The notes: a model not told the origin generated them from the letters alone. A stretch of DNA of 11,206 bases from an uncultured Allomuricauda sp. (GCA_937911965.1 CALDPL010000433.1:1-11206); one strand, 5' to 3'. Shown: positions 1-4,750, numbered from the stretch's first letter. Translations and numbers: made by a program.

Positions 1-344
1 AAAAGGGCAATGGGAATCGCATATAGAATGCTCTCCTCATGGGCCCTGGCATCCATTTTATAGTTCTCGTGGGCCATCAAGGGCCTCAGTCCAAAGACAT
101 CTCCCTCATCACAGATGTCCATGATTTGCCCGGAGCTTGATTTTGACAGGCTTATGGCCCCTTTGTGGACCACATAAAAATGTTCATGTGGGGCCTCCTT
201 CCTTGAGAACACCAAACTGTTCTGTTCCTTATGAACAATGGTCACCTCATATGAGAGTCGTTCCAATTGCTCGGGATCCAGGGCATTGAAAGGTGGGTAG
301 TTCTTCAAAAAGTCGGCGACCCGCTCGGAAATGGTGTTTTTCAT
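1..344 (-). CDS. cNMP-binding / DUF294-type putative nucleotidyltransferase, 5' part only
   Basis: The gene starts at ATG 344-342 and runs off the left edge, so only about 114 N-terminal residues are visible. They begin MKNTISERVADFLKNYPPF and form a cyclic-nucleotide-binding (CAP-type) fold, with the stretch HFYVVHKGAISL and the turn ICDEGDVFGLRPL resembling the phosphate-binding cassette region. In Bacteroidota this N-terminus typically belongs to long proteins with a cNMP domain, CBS domains and a DUF294 nucleotidyltransferase domain; that extension is an inference because the C-terminal part lies outside the window. A stand-alone Crp/Fnr regulator is the alternative, less likely because the opening sequence and the DICDEGDVFGLR turn resemble the DUF294 group. 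It is transcribed away from the Rrf2 gene. The cassette arginine usual in true cAMP binders is not evident, so the ligand is unknown. Confidence 0.75.
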   Translation of the reverse strand, partial: MKNTISERVADFLKNYPPFNALDPEQLERLSYEVTIVHKEQNSLVFSRKEAPHEHFYVVHKGAISLSKSSSGQIMDICDEGDVFGLRPLMAHENYKMDARAHEESILYAIPIAL

Positions 345-363
345 GGGACTTAAAGATAAGGCT

Positions 364-396
364 AAAACCTAAATTTTGGTCCTTGTCACCTACAAA
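364..396 (-). promoter_or_regulatory. Possible promoter of the cNMP/DUF294 gene
   Basis: On the minus strand TTTG (393-396) is followed after 21 nt by TAGGTTTT (364-371), which matches the Bacteroidota -7 box TAnnTTTG at 7 of 8 positions. It lies about 20 nt upstream of the ATG at 344. The match is imperfect, so this is tentative. Confidence 0.4.
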
Positions 397-441
397 TCAT
401 GGGGCTGCGGTCGAAGGGGATCGATCTTGGGGAAAACTATA

Positions 442-461
442 TTAGGATAAATTTGTCCTAA
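442..461. promoter_or_regulatory. 20-bp palindromic operator in the Rrf2 promoter
   Basis: TTAGGATAAATTTGTCCTAA is an inverted repeat, symmetric apart from one pair (T448 against G455), centred on AAATTT. Its TTTG (452-455) serves as the -33 element of the promoter reading into the Rrf2 gene, so a bound protein would block RNA polymerase. Rrf2-family regulators usually control their own gene through such sites, so the adjacent product is the obvious candidate ligand; this is inference. A closely similar site lies at 2482-2501. Confidence 0.7.
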
Positions 462-482
462 ATGATAATTGTAGTACTTTTA
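452..482 (+). promoter_or_regulatory. Promoter of the Rrf2-globin unit
   Basis: TTTG (452-455), 19 nt, then TACTTTTA (475-482), which fits the Bacteroidota consensus TAnnTTTG except for the final base. Transcription would start near 488, leaving a leader of about 18 nt before ATG 506. The -33 box lies inside the palindrome at 442-461. Confidence 0.6.
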
Positions 483-505
483 CTTGCGGTAACAATGGCG
501 GATCT

Positions 506-940
506 ATGTTCTCAAAAGCCTGTGAATACGGGATAAGGGCCACAACCTTTATTGCCTTGCAGTCCTTGCGCAACCGAAGGGTGAGCCTAAAGGAAATCTC
601 CCAGGAGGTTGGTTCCCCCATGGCCTTTACGGCAAAGATCCTACATCAATTGGCCAAGAACGATATCCTGGAATCCACCAAGGGGCCCAGCGGGGGCTTC
701 CAGATTTCGATGGAACGGATCCATACCATCAAACTGGCCGATTTGGTACTGGCCATCGATGGGAATTCCATTTATGAGGGCTGTGGCCTGGGCTTGAGAA
801 AGTGCAATGCTTCCAAGCCATGCCCCGTCCACTTCAAGTTTTCAGTGATCCGGAAAGAGTTGAAGACCATGTTGCAGGGAACCAGTTTGTTCGAACTGGC
901 CCAAGACCTGGAAACGGGGGTGACCCATTTAAAGAGATAA
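506..940 (+). CDS. Rrf2-family Fe-S transcriptional regulator (NsrR/IscR-like)
   Basis: This 144-residue protein has the usual Rrf2 length and architecture: an N-terminal winged helix-turn-helix (about residues 1-70, with helices around VSLKEISQEVGSPMAFTAKIL and the wing STKGPSGGF) and three clustered cysteines, C93, C100 and C106, that normally hold an Fe-S cluster. The spacing is CX6CX5C, whereas IscR has CX5CX5C. Rrf2 proteins sense NO, Fe-S status or redox state and mostly repress. The downstream partner, a group III truncated globin, points to nitric oxide or reactive oxygen sensing, as in NsrR; this is inference from context. The start at ATG 506 gives the standard Rrf2 opening; ATG 495 is out of frame. 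A palindrome overlaps its promoter, suggesting autorepression. No gene symbol is assigned because the sensed signal is unproven. Confidence 0.92.
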   Translation: MFSKACEYGIRATTFIALQSLRNRRVSLKEISQEVGSPMAFTAKILHQLAKNDILESTKGPSGGFQISMERIHTIKLADLVLAIDGNSIYEGCGLGLRKCNASKPCPVHFKFSVIRKELKTMLQGTSLFELAQDLETGVTHLKR

Positions 941-953
941 GAAGCATTGGGAA

Positions 954-974
954 TGTCCCCATAGGAAAGGGACA
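954..974 (+). promoter_or_regulatory. Inverted repeat just ahead of the globin gene
   Basis: TGTCCC (954-959) and GGGACA (969-974) form a 6-bp stem with a 9-nt loop in the 46-nt gap between the Rrf2 and globin genes, ending 12 nt before the globin ATG. It has no T-tract, so it is not a normal terminator. It could be an RNA hairpin tuning globin translation or a degenerate operator half-site, since GGGACAAAA resembles one arm of the palindrome at 442-461. The role is uncertain. Confidence 0.35.
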
Positions 975-986
975 AAACTATTTTTG

Positions 987-1376
987 ATGAAAACAACGAT
1001 ACGGTCCTTAGAGGACATCAAGATTCTGGTCGATGAGTTCTATTCCAAGGTACGGGAAGATGAAAAACTGGGACCCATATTTGACGGGGTGATCCAGGAC
1101 CGATGGCCGGAGCATATGGAAAAAATGTACCGATTTTGGCAAACGGTGCTCTTGGATGACCATACCTACTACGGAAATCCTTTTATGCCCCATGCCGACC
1201 TTCCGGTGGAACGGGAACATTTCGAGCGTTGGATCGAACTCTTCCACCATACCGTGGATGCCCATTTCGAAGGGGAGCGGGCCGAAGAGGCCAAATGGAG
1301 GTCTTCCAAAATGGCCGAAATGTTCCAATACAAGATTGAATATTTCAGAAATTCGGGCTCAAGGCCCTTGGTATGA
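987..1376 (+). CDS. Group III truncated hemoglobin
   Basis: This 129-residue haem protein matches the group III (P-type) truncated globin family. Visible hallmarks are FYSKV in the B helix with Y19 at about B10, H69 at about E7 in NPFMPH, the proximal histidine H78 in HFERWIELF, W82, and the FWQTVL stretch near residue 50. Group III globins bind O2 and NO and are associated with NO detoxification or microaerobic metabolism; the exact activity here is unknown. ATG 987 is chosen; an in-frame TTG directly before it (984) would add one residue and is unlikely. The gene lies 46 nt behind the Rrf2 gene on the same strand and is probably cotranscribed under the same operator. No clear terminator follows. 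Confidence 0.93.
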   Translation: MKTTIRSLEDIKILVDEFYSKVREDEKLGPIFDGVIQDRWPEHMEKMYRFWQTVLLDDHTYYGNPFMPHADLPVEREHFERWIELFHHTVDAHFEGERAEEAKWRSSKMAEMFQYKIEYFRNSGSRPLV

Positions 1377-1419
1377 ACGTGCAGGGAGATCGTGAGCTGC
1401 CGAATTTCCACCCAAAACC

Positions 1420-1451
1420 TTGCGGGAATCCCCAAAGCGCCCTTAATTTTG
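1420..1451 (+). promoter_or_regulatory. Promoter of tryptophan 2,3-dioxygenase
   Basis: TTG (1420-1422), 21 nt, then TAATTTTG (1444-1451), a full match to TAnnTTTG. Transcription would begin near 1457, giving a leader of about 50 nt to ATG 1509. This suggests the dioxygenase is transcribed independently of the globin pair. Confidence 0.65.
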
Positions 1452-1508
1452 TAAAGCGTCGGGAGGAGCGGGAACGTCACGGAACCCTTGGATAAAAACT
1501 AATTGACA

Positions 1509-2408
1509 ATGTCTGACATACACGATAAACTGATCGGGAAATACAAGGACCTTGGGGAGAATCCCAACACCTATCTGGAGGGGCTCTACCACGCCAAGCC
1601 GATTACCTATTGGGATTATGTGGAAGTGGAGACCCTGCTCTCCCTGCAAAGGCCACGAACGGATTTCAAGGACGAGACCATCTTTATCATGTACCACCAG
1701 GTCACCGAGCTGCTTTTGAAGATGATGCGCCACGAACTGGAACAGATCGTTGAAGAGAAAAATTTAAGCGAGGCCTATCTGAAGGCTAAACTCCCCAGAT
1801 TGACCCGGTACACCAAGATGTTGATCACCTCCTTTGACATCATGAAGGACGGGATGGATCATGGGGATTACAACGAGTTCAGAAAATCCCTGACCCCGGC
1901 GAGCGGGTTCCAAAGCGCCCAGTTTCGCTATATAGAGATTCTTTGCACCCGTTTGGAAAACCTGGTCAATCAGGAGGGAAAGACACGATTGTCGCCGGAT
2001 CCCACGGTCGAGGAATACTTTGAACAGATTTATTGGAAGGATGCCGGATTGGACCGGAAAACCGGTAAAAAATCCCTGACCATGCAGCTGTTCGAACAAA
2101 AGTATTTGGCCAGTTTCATCCAATTGGCCAAAGAATGTCGGGGCAAGACCCTGGAGGAAAGGGTGTTGGAACTGGAAAATCCCTCTCCAGAGCTGATTGA
2201 AATGTTACGGGAGTTCGACCGTGCCTACAATGTGGAATGGCCCAAGGTACATCTCAGGACCGCGGAGCACTATCTGTCGAGCAAGGATGGGGACAAGGCC
2301 GCGACCGGAGGCTCCCAATGGAAGAAATACCTACATCCCGAACATCAACAACGCAAATTTTTCCCCGGGCTTTGGTCCGATTCCGAAAAAGGAAAATGGG
2401 GACGGTAA
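1509..2408 (+). CDS. kynA: Tryptophan 2,3-dioxygenase family protein
   Basis: This haem enzyme inserts O2 into the indole ring of L-tryptophan to give N-formylkynurenine, the first step of the kynurenine pathway. The 299-residue product carries the family signatures: FIMYHQVTEL with distal H63; SGFQSAQFRYIE with R140, the residue expected to hold the substrate carboxylate; WPKVH with proximal haem ligand H248; and ATGGSQWKKYL with T266, expected to bind the substrate amino group. The spacing between H248 and T266 is a few residues longer than in the Xanthomonas enzyme, as seen by motif comparison from memory. ATG 1509 is preferred over the in-frame TTG at 1503. No other kynurenine or quinolinate genes are nearby, so the gene stands alone behind its own promoter. 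Function is confident; the symbol follows family convention. Confidence 0.93.
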   Translation: MSDIHDKLIGKYKDLGENPNTYLEGLYHAKPITYWDYVEVETLLSLQRPRTDFKDETIFIMYHQVTELLLKMMRHELEQIVEEKNLSEAYLKAKLPRLTRYTKMLITSFDIMKDGMDHGDYNEFRKSLTPASGFQSAQFRYIEILCTRLENLVNQEGKTRLSPDPTVEEYFEQIYWKDAGLDRKTGKKSLTMQLFEQKYLASFIQLAKECRGKTLEERVLELENPSPELIEMLREFDRAYNVEWPKVHLRTAEHYLSSKDGDKAATGGSQWKKYLHPEHQQRKFFPGLWSDSEKGKWGR

Positions 2409-2410
2409 GC

Positions 2411-2451
2411 GGCTGAGTTCAACGTCAGCCCCAAGACTGGATAAGGTCTTG
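2411..2451 (+). other. Two tandem short hairpins after the dioxygenase gene
   Basis: GGCTGA (2411-2416) pairs with TCAGCC (2425-2430), and directly after it CAAGAC (2432-2437) pairs with GTCTTG (2446-2451). Each is a perfect 6-bp stem with an 8-nt loop. No T-tract follows either, so they are not classical intrinsic terminators; they may stabilise the 3' end of the mRNA or act in a factor-dependent way. Confidence 0.4.
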
Positions 2452-2481
2452 ACAATGAAAGGGAAGAGGCTGTGTTTTTAT

Positions 2482-2501
2482 TTCGGACAATTTTGTCATA
2501 A
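2482..2501. promoter_or_regulatory. Second Rrf2-like operator, over the OsmC promoter
   Basis: TTCGGACAATTTTGTCATAA contains the perfect arms GACAA (2486-2490) and TTGTC (2493-2497). Aligned without gaps to the palindrome at 442-461 it matches at 16 of 20 positions, and the TTTG used as -33 box sits at positions 11-14 of the element in both. This suggests that one regulator, plausibly the Rrf2 protein encoded at 506-940, acts at both promoters. Binding is inferred only. Confidence 0.55.
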
Positions 2502-2523
2502 ATAAAATAATTGGCTACCTTTA
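2492..2523 (+). promoter_or_regulatory. Promoter of the OsmC gene
   Basis: TTTG (2492-2495), 20 nt, then TACCTTTA (2516-2523). The -7 box differs from the Rrf2 promoter's TACTTTTA at one base and shares its final A in place of the consensus G. Transcription would start near 2529, leaving a leader of about 45 nt before ATG 2576. Confidence 0.6.
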
Positions 2524-2575
2524 GTTGGATGAAACAGGGTTATACAAGTATGAAAAGTAATTTAAAATCAATGAT

Positions 2576-2995
2576 ATGAAACATAAGGCAACAGCAATTT
2601 GGAAAGGCTCCATCAAAGAGGGTGAAGGCAGCATCAGCTCCCGCAGCAAGGTATTGGACGATACCAAATACAGTTTCAATACCCGGTTCGGGGATGGCAG
2701 GGGCACCAATCCCGATGAACTGATCGCAGCGGCCCATGCCGGCTGCTTCGCCATGGCCCTGAGCCTGATCCTGGGAAAACAGGGTTTTGTGCCGGATTCC
2801 CTGGAGGTGACCGCCACGGTCAACATGGATGCGGACAAATTGGAACTCACCGAATCCCATCTGTCCCTAAAGGCCAAAGTGCCCAACATCGACCGGGAAA
2901 AGTTTTTGGCCGCCGCCCAGGAGGCCAAGGACCATTGTCCGGTGAGCAAGGCCCTGGCCGGCCTTAAAATCGAGCTTGATGCGGAACTTGAATAA
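2576..2995 (+). CDS. OsmC/Ohr-family peroxidase
   Basis: This 139-residue protein belongs to the OsmC family of thiol peroxidases, which reduce organic hydroperoxides in the cytoplasm through two cysteines. The expected residues are present: R37 in NTRFGDGRGTNPDEL, E48 in the same stretch, the peroxidatic cysteine C57 in AHAGCFAMALS, and the resolving cysteine C121 in HCPVSKAL. The length and sequence fit the OsmC subgroup better than Ohr. It begins at ATG 2576 behind a promoter with an Rrf2-like operator and is followed after 22 nt by an AhpD-like gene, which fits a peroxide-defence unit. The physiological reductant is not apparent from the neighbours, although an AhpD-like dithiol protein next door is a reasonable candidate. 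Confidence 0.93.
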   Translation: MKHKATAIWKGSIKEGEGSISSRSKVLDDTKYSFNTRFGDGRGTNPDELIAAAHAGCFAMALSLILGKQGFVPDSLEVTATVNMDADKLELTESHLSLKAKVPNIDREKFLAAAQEAKDHCPVSKALAGLKIELDAELE

Positions 2996-3017
2996 AATAC
3001 AATCTAAAATAAACAAT

Positions 3018-3329
3018 ATGGACGAGAGGGAATTGGCAAAAAAGAAGGCCGAATTGGCCCCCCATCAGATCGAGGCGTGGCGAAATTTCAGCAGATCGGT
3101 CTTCAAGGAAGGGGTCTTGGATGAAAAGACCAAGCAATTGATCGCCGTGGCAGTGGCCCATGTGACCCAATGCCCTTGGTGCATCAAGGCACACACCCCA
3201 ATGGCCATGCGCAAAGGGGCGAGCAAGGAAGAAATCATGGAGGCCATATGGGTCGCCGCAGAAATGCGGGCCGGGGCGGCCTATTCCCATGCGACCATTG
3301 CCATGGAGGAAATGGAGAAACAGGAGTGA
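3018..3329 (+). CDS. Carboxymuconolactone decarboxylase / AhpD-like CxxC protein
   Basis: This short CMD-family protein (103 residues from ATG 3018) has the AhpD core CPWCIKAHT with C52, C55 and H59 in the CxxCxxxH arrangement. AhpD uses this dithiol in peroxide reduction and in passing electrons to peroxidases. The position matching the AhpD catalytic glutamate, 12 residues before the first cysteine, is Q40 here, so full AhpD activity is not assured. An in-frame ATG at 2979 would extend the protein by 13 residues and overlap the OsmC gene by 17 nt; 3018 is preferred because 2996-3017 is A/T-rich and looks like an intergenic gap. It sits directly behind the OsmC gene, probably cotranscribed, suggesting a paired role in hydroperoxide or thiol-redox chemistry. 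Confidence 0.85.
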   Translation: MDERELAKKKAELAPHQIEAWRNFSRSVFKEGVLDEKTKQLIAVAVAHVTQCPWCIKAHTPMAMRKGASKEEIMEAIWVAAEMRAGAAYSHATIAMEEMEKQE

Positions 3330-3376
3330 TGTCCCCCGAGACGGACCATACCGGATATCACGGTGCGGCACGCTTT

Positions 3377-3400
3377 GGGACCCAAGGTGTTTTGGGTCCC
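3377..3400 (+). terminator. Strong hairpin, possible weak or partial terminator
   Basis: GGGACCCAA (3377-3385) pairs perfectly with TTGGGTCCC (3392-3400) around a 6-nt loop. The following bases (TTTGAACAAA) give only three T residues, so termination may be partial. It lies between the AhpD-like gene and the membrane-protein gene and may lower expression of the second half of the cluster. No convincing separate promoter was found for the genes downstream. Confidence 0.5.
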
Positions 3401-3437
3401 TTTGAACAAAATTGAATAAATTTTAAATACACTTTCT

Positions 3438-3752
3438 ATGATATTGCATGGACCTTTTAACAACATACACCAGCTGTATGACAATTGGCAAAAGGAGTTT
3501 GAACGTTTGAAGTGGGGTTATGAAACCTTGGCACTCTTCGCACAGAGTTGTTTGGGGGGGATAGCTGCCATGCTGATTCTTGCCAATGACACCTCCGGGG
3601 CCGTTAAACTGGGAGAGCTTTTCTTGGTGACGATATTTGCTATGGGATTCAACGCGGCCGTTCTGGTGGACCTCAGGGCCAAACCGGCCTTTGCCATCTT
3701 GGTGTGCAGCGTTTTGGTGAGCCTTTCCATGATTCTGATCAATGCCTTCTGA
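3438..3752 (+). CDS. Small three-helix membrane protein of unknown function
   Basis: I do not recognise this 104-residue protein. It has a polar, aromatic-rich N-terminus (residues 1-27, including HQLYDNWQKEFERLKWGYET) followed by three hydrophobic segments at about 29-49, 58-79 and 83-103, the last running to the C-terminus. No signal peptide or metal-binding motif is evident; C38 and C90 lie within membrane segments. The stop codon is 2 nt before the ATG of a 2Fe-2S ferredoxin gene, so the two are probably translationally coupled and may work together, for example as membrane anchor or partner of an electron-transfer step. That is inference from position only. The base composition and codon choice resemble the neighbours. 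A strong hairpin precedes it at 3377-3400. Confidence 0.75.
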   Translation: MILHGPFNNIHQLYDNWQKEFERLKWGYETLALFAQSCLGGIAAMLILANDTSGAVKLGELFLVTIFAMGFNAAVLVDLRAKPAFAILVCSVLVSLSMILINAF

Positions 3753-3754
3753 AC

Positions 3755-4111
3755 ATGCACCGGAAAGGACAAAAAGTGGACTCCGGGACATCCGGGGTGC
3801 ACAGCCTTACCTATTATGACGAATTCGGGCAAGAGTATCGGGCGGAGTTCAGGGACAATGAATACCACAGCCTCATGGAACTGCTCTTTGACAAATATAT
3901 CGAGCCTTGGGGGGATTGCAAGGGCAGGGCCTGGTGCGGCACCTGCCATATAGAGATTCTGGAAGGCACATTGACACAGGAAATGGACCCAGAGGAGGCC
4001 CATACCCTGTCGAAGTCGTACAACCGTACACCGCGCAGCCGGTTGGCATGCCAGATCCCGGTAAATTCCCAATTGGATCGGATTGTTTTCAGGATTGTTG
4101 AGCCTTCATGA
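3755..4111 (+). CDS. 2Fe-2S ferredoxin
   Basis: This 118-residue protein has the ligand pattern of a [2Fe-2S] ferredoxin: C55, C61 and C64 in CKGRAWCGTCHIEI and C99 in RLACQIP, giving CX5CX2CX34C, the adrenodoxin/ISC-type spacing rather than the CX4CX2C of plant ferredoxins. An N-terminal extension of about 15 residues precedes the beta-grasp fold. It is a soluble one-electron carrier; the partner is unknown. ATG 3755 is chosen, 2 nt after the stop of the membrane-protein gene; an in-frame GTG at 3704 would overlap that gene by 49 nt and is unlikely. Its position at the end of the OsmC/AhpD-like/membrane-protein cluster suggests a redox role under oxidative or nitrosative stress. It is not next to the isc/suf or fdx-hsc genes that usually accompany ISC ferredoxin. 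Confidence 0.9.
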   Translation: MHRKGQKVDSGTSGVHSLTYYDEFGQEYRAEFRDNEYHSLMELLFDKYIEPWGDCKGRAWCGTCHIEILEGTLTQEMDPEEAHTLSKSYNRTPRSRLACQIPVNSQLDRIVFRIVEPS

Positions 4112-4117
4112 ACAAAA

Positions 4118-4126
4118 TGTGGATAA
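4118..4126 (-). promoter_or_regulatory. Perfect DnaA-box match
   Basis: TGTGGATAA on the plus strand is the complement of TTATCCACA, the consensus DnaA box, and lies just after the ferredoxin stop codon in a 141-bp gap. Only one exact copy was seen here, so this is not an origin. It could titrate DnaA, affect the downstream gene or be chance. The rest of the gap (4127-4252) is A/T-rich, and no promoter with the usual spacing could be placed. Confidence 0.3.
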
Positions 4127-4252
4127 CATTTTTGAAAATAACTCATGGACAACCACTTAAACCAAAATTATGTGTTATGTTGTGGGGGTTTGTACGACTG
4201 AAGGGATATATAAGGAATATTACAAATCAATTTTAAAGAAAGGAAACTGAAA

Positions 4253-4468
4253 ATGGGAAGACCGGCAACTAGACCTACCAAATTAAGGGATGGATATTAT
4301 ATAGAGGTTCGCAACAAAAACCAGAGATCTGGTATCAAGATCCGAAGGGATTCCAAGGAACTGCTGTTGCAAGCCATCAAGGAATACGAGAAGACCAAGG
4401 ATGTGATCGTTCTCGGAAAGCTCAAGAATGGGAAAATGCAGGAAATAGACATGGGAGAGCTCGTCTAA
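4253..4468 (+). CDS. Small basic conserved protein of unknown function
   Basis: This 71-residue, lysine- and arginine-rich protein opens with MGRPATRPTKLRDGYYIEVR and contains a central helix-like stretch (about residues 33-48, RDSKELLLQAIKEYEK). I recall similar short proteins as conserved hypotheticals in Flavobacteria, but no function is known to me. The GRP motif at the N-terminus resembles an AT-hook core, and the basic character suggests binding to nucleic acid; this is speculation. No cysteines, signal peptide or membrane segments are present. AAAGGAAA lies 7-14 nt ahead of the ATG. It appears to be a single-gene unit ending in strong hairpins before a tRNA on the opposite strand. Confidence 0.8.
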   Translation: MGRPATRPTKLRDGYYIEVRNKNQRSGIKIRRDSKELLLQAIKEYEKTKDVIVLGKLKNGKMQEIDMGELV

Positions 4469-4534
4469 TGGGGGCTTTGTCCACTGCTGTATTTATGAGT
4501 CGGCAGGGAAAGGGCATTCCAAGGGTCGAAGCTC

Positions 4535-4564
4535 AGGTCCAGGATTAAAAATCGCGGACCTTTT
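4535..4564 (+). terminator. Imperfect hairpin with short T-run
   Basis: AGGTCC (4535-4540) pairs with GGACCT (4556-4561) and an inner GATT/AATC pairing closes an AAA loop, with a two-base internal mismatch on each side. Four T residues (4561-4564) follow. It may be a first terminator for the small gene ending at 4468, backed up by the stronger one at 4584-4607. Confidence 0.45.
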
Positions 4565-4575
4565 GAACCCGTGCC

Positions 4576-4614
4576 AAAAAAAAGACCCAAGATGAAAATC
4601 TTGGGTCCTTTTTT
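4576..4614. terminator. Bidirectional intrinsic terminator
   Basis: GACCCAAGAT (4584-4593) pairs perfectly with ATCTTGGGTC (4598-4607) around a GAAA tetraloop. A run of eight A (4576-4583) precedes and, after one C, six T (4609-4614) follow, so it can end transcripts from both sides: the plus-strand gene ending at 4468 and the minus-strand tRNA at 4624-4697. Confidence 0.88.
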
Positions 4615-4623
4615 GTATAAACG

Positions 4624-4697
4624 TAGCGAGAGGGAGACTTGAACTCCCGACCTCAGGGTTATGAATCCTGCGCTCTGACCACCTGAGCTACCTCGCC
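4624..4697 (-). tRNA. tRNA-Met (anticodon CAU), elongator type
   Basis: The minus strand folds into a complete 74-nt cloverleaf: acceptor GGCGAGG with TCTCGCT, D-stem GCTC/GAGC, anticodon stem CAGGA/CCCTG around TTCATAA, and T-stem GGGAG/CTCCC around TTCAAGT. The anticodon is CAU. A73, G2-C71 and C3-G70 agree with the known methionyl-tRNA synthetase identity elements, and the GGG/CCC anticodon stem and unpaired 1-72 position of initiator tRNA are absent, so elongator Met is preferred over initiator; tRNA-Ile(k2CAU) is not fully excluded. Two oddities are visible: an A31-C39 mismatch at the foot of the anticodon loop, and G-U pairs at 1-72 and 7-66. The 3' CCA is not encoded. Confidence 0.93.
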
Positions 4698-4717
4698 ATG
4701 GCCCTGTTAAGCGGGTG

Positions 4718-4750
4718 CAAATATATAGTTTAATTTTTGCTGAATCAAAA
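4718..4750 (-). promoter_or_regulatory. Promoter of tRNA-Met
   Basis: On the minus strand TTTTG (4746-4750) is followed by 20 nt and then TATATTTG (4718-4725), an exact Bacteroidota promoter. Transcription would start near 4712, about 15 nt before the mature tRNA. Confidence 0.85.

Noticed and set aside
979..986. TATTTTTG, an exact -7 box match, directly before the globin ATG
   Set aside because: Transcription would start inside the coding sequence and no TTG lies 19-21 nt upstream, so it is taken as chance.
984..986. TTG start for the globin, one codon upstream of ATG 987
   Set aside because: The ATG directly after it is a better start and fits the family.
1503..1505. TTG start for tryptophan dioxygenase
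   Set aside because: ATG 1509 is two codons downstream and more likely.
3401..3435. Promoter for the membrane-protein gene from TTTG at 3401
   Set aside because: No TAnnTTTG-like box occurs 19-21 nt downstream; TACACTTT at 3428 has the wrong spacing and internal length.
3704..3754. GTG start extending the ferredoxin into the membrane-protein gene
   Set aside because: It would overlap the upstream gene by 49 nt; ATG 3755 sits 2 nt after that gene's stop and gives a normal ferredoxin.
3518..4072. Long open frame on the minus strand opposite the membrane-protein and ferredoxin genes
   Set aside because: It lies wholly antisense to two genes supported by domain or membrane-segment structure and shows no recognisable family.
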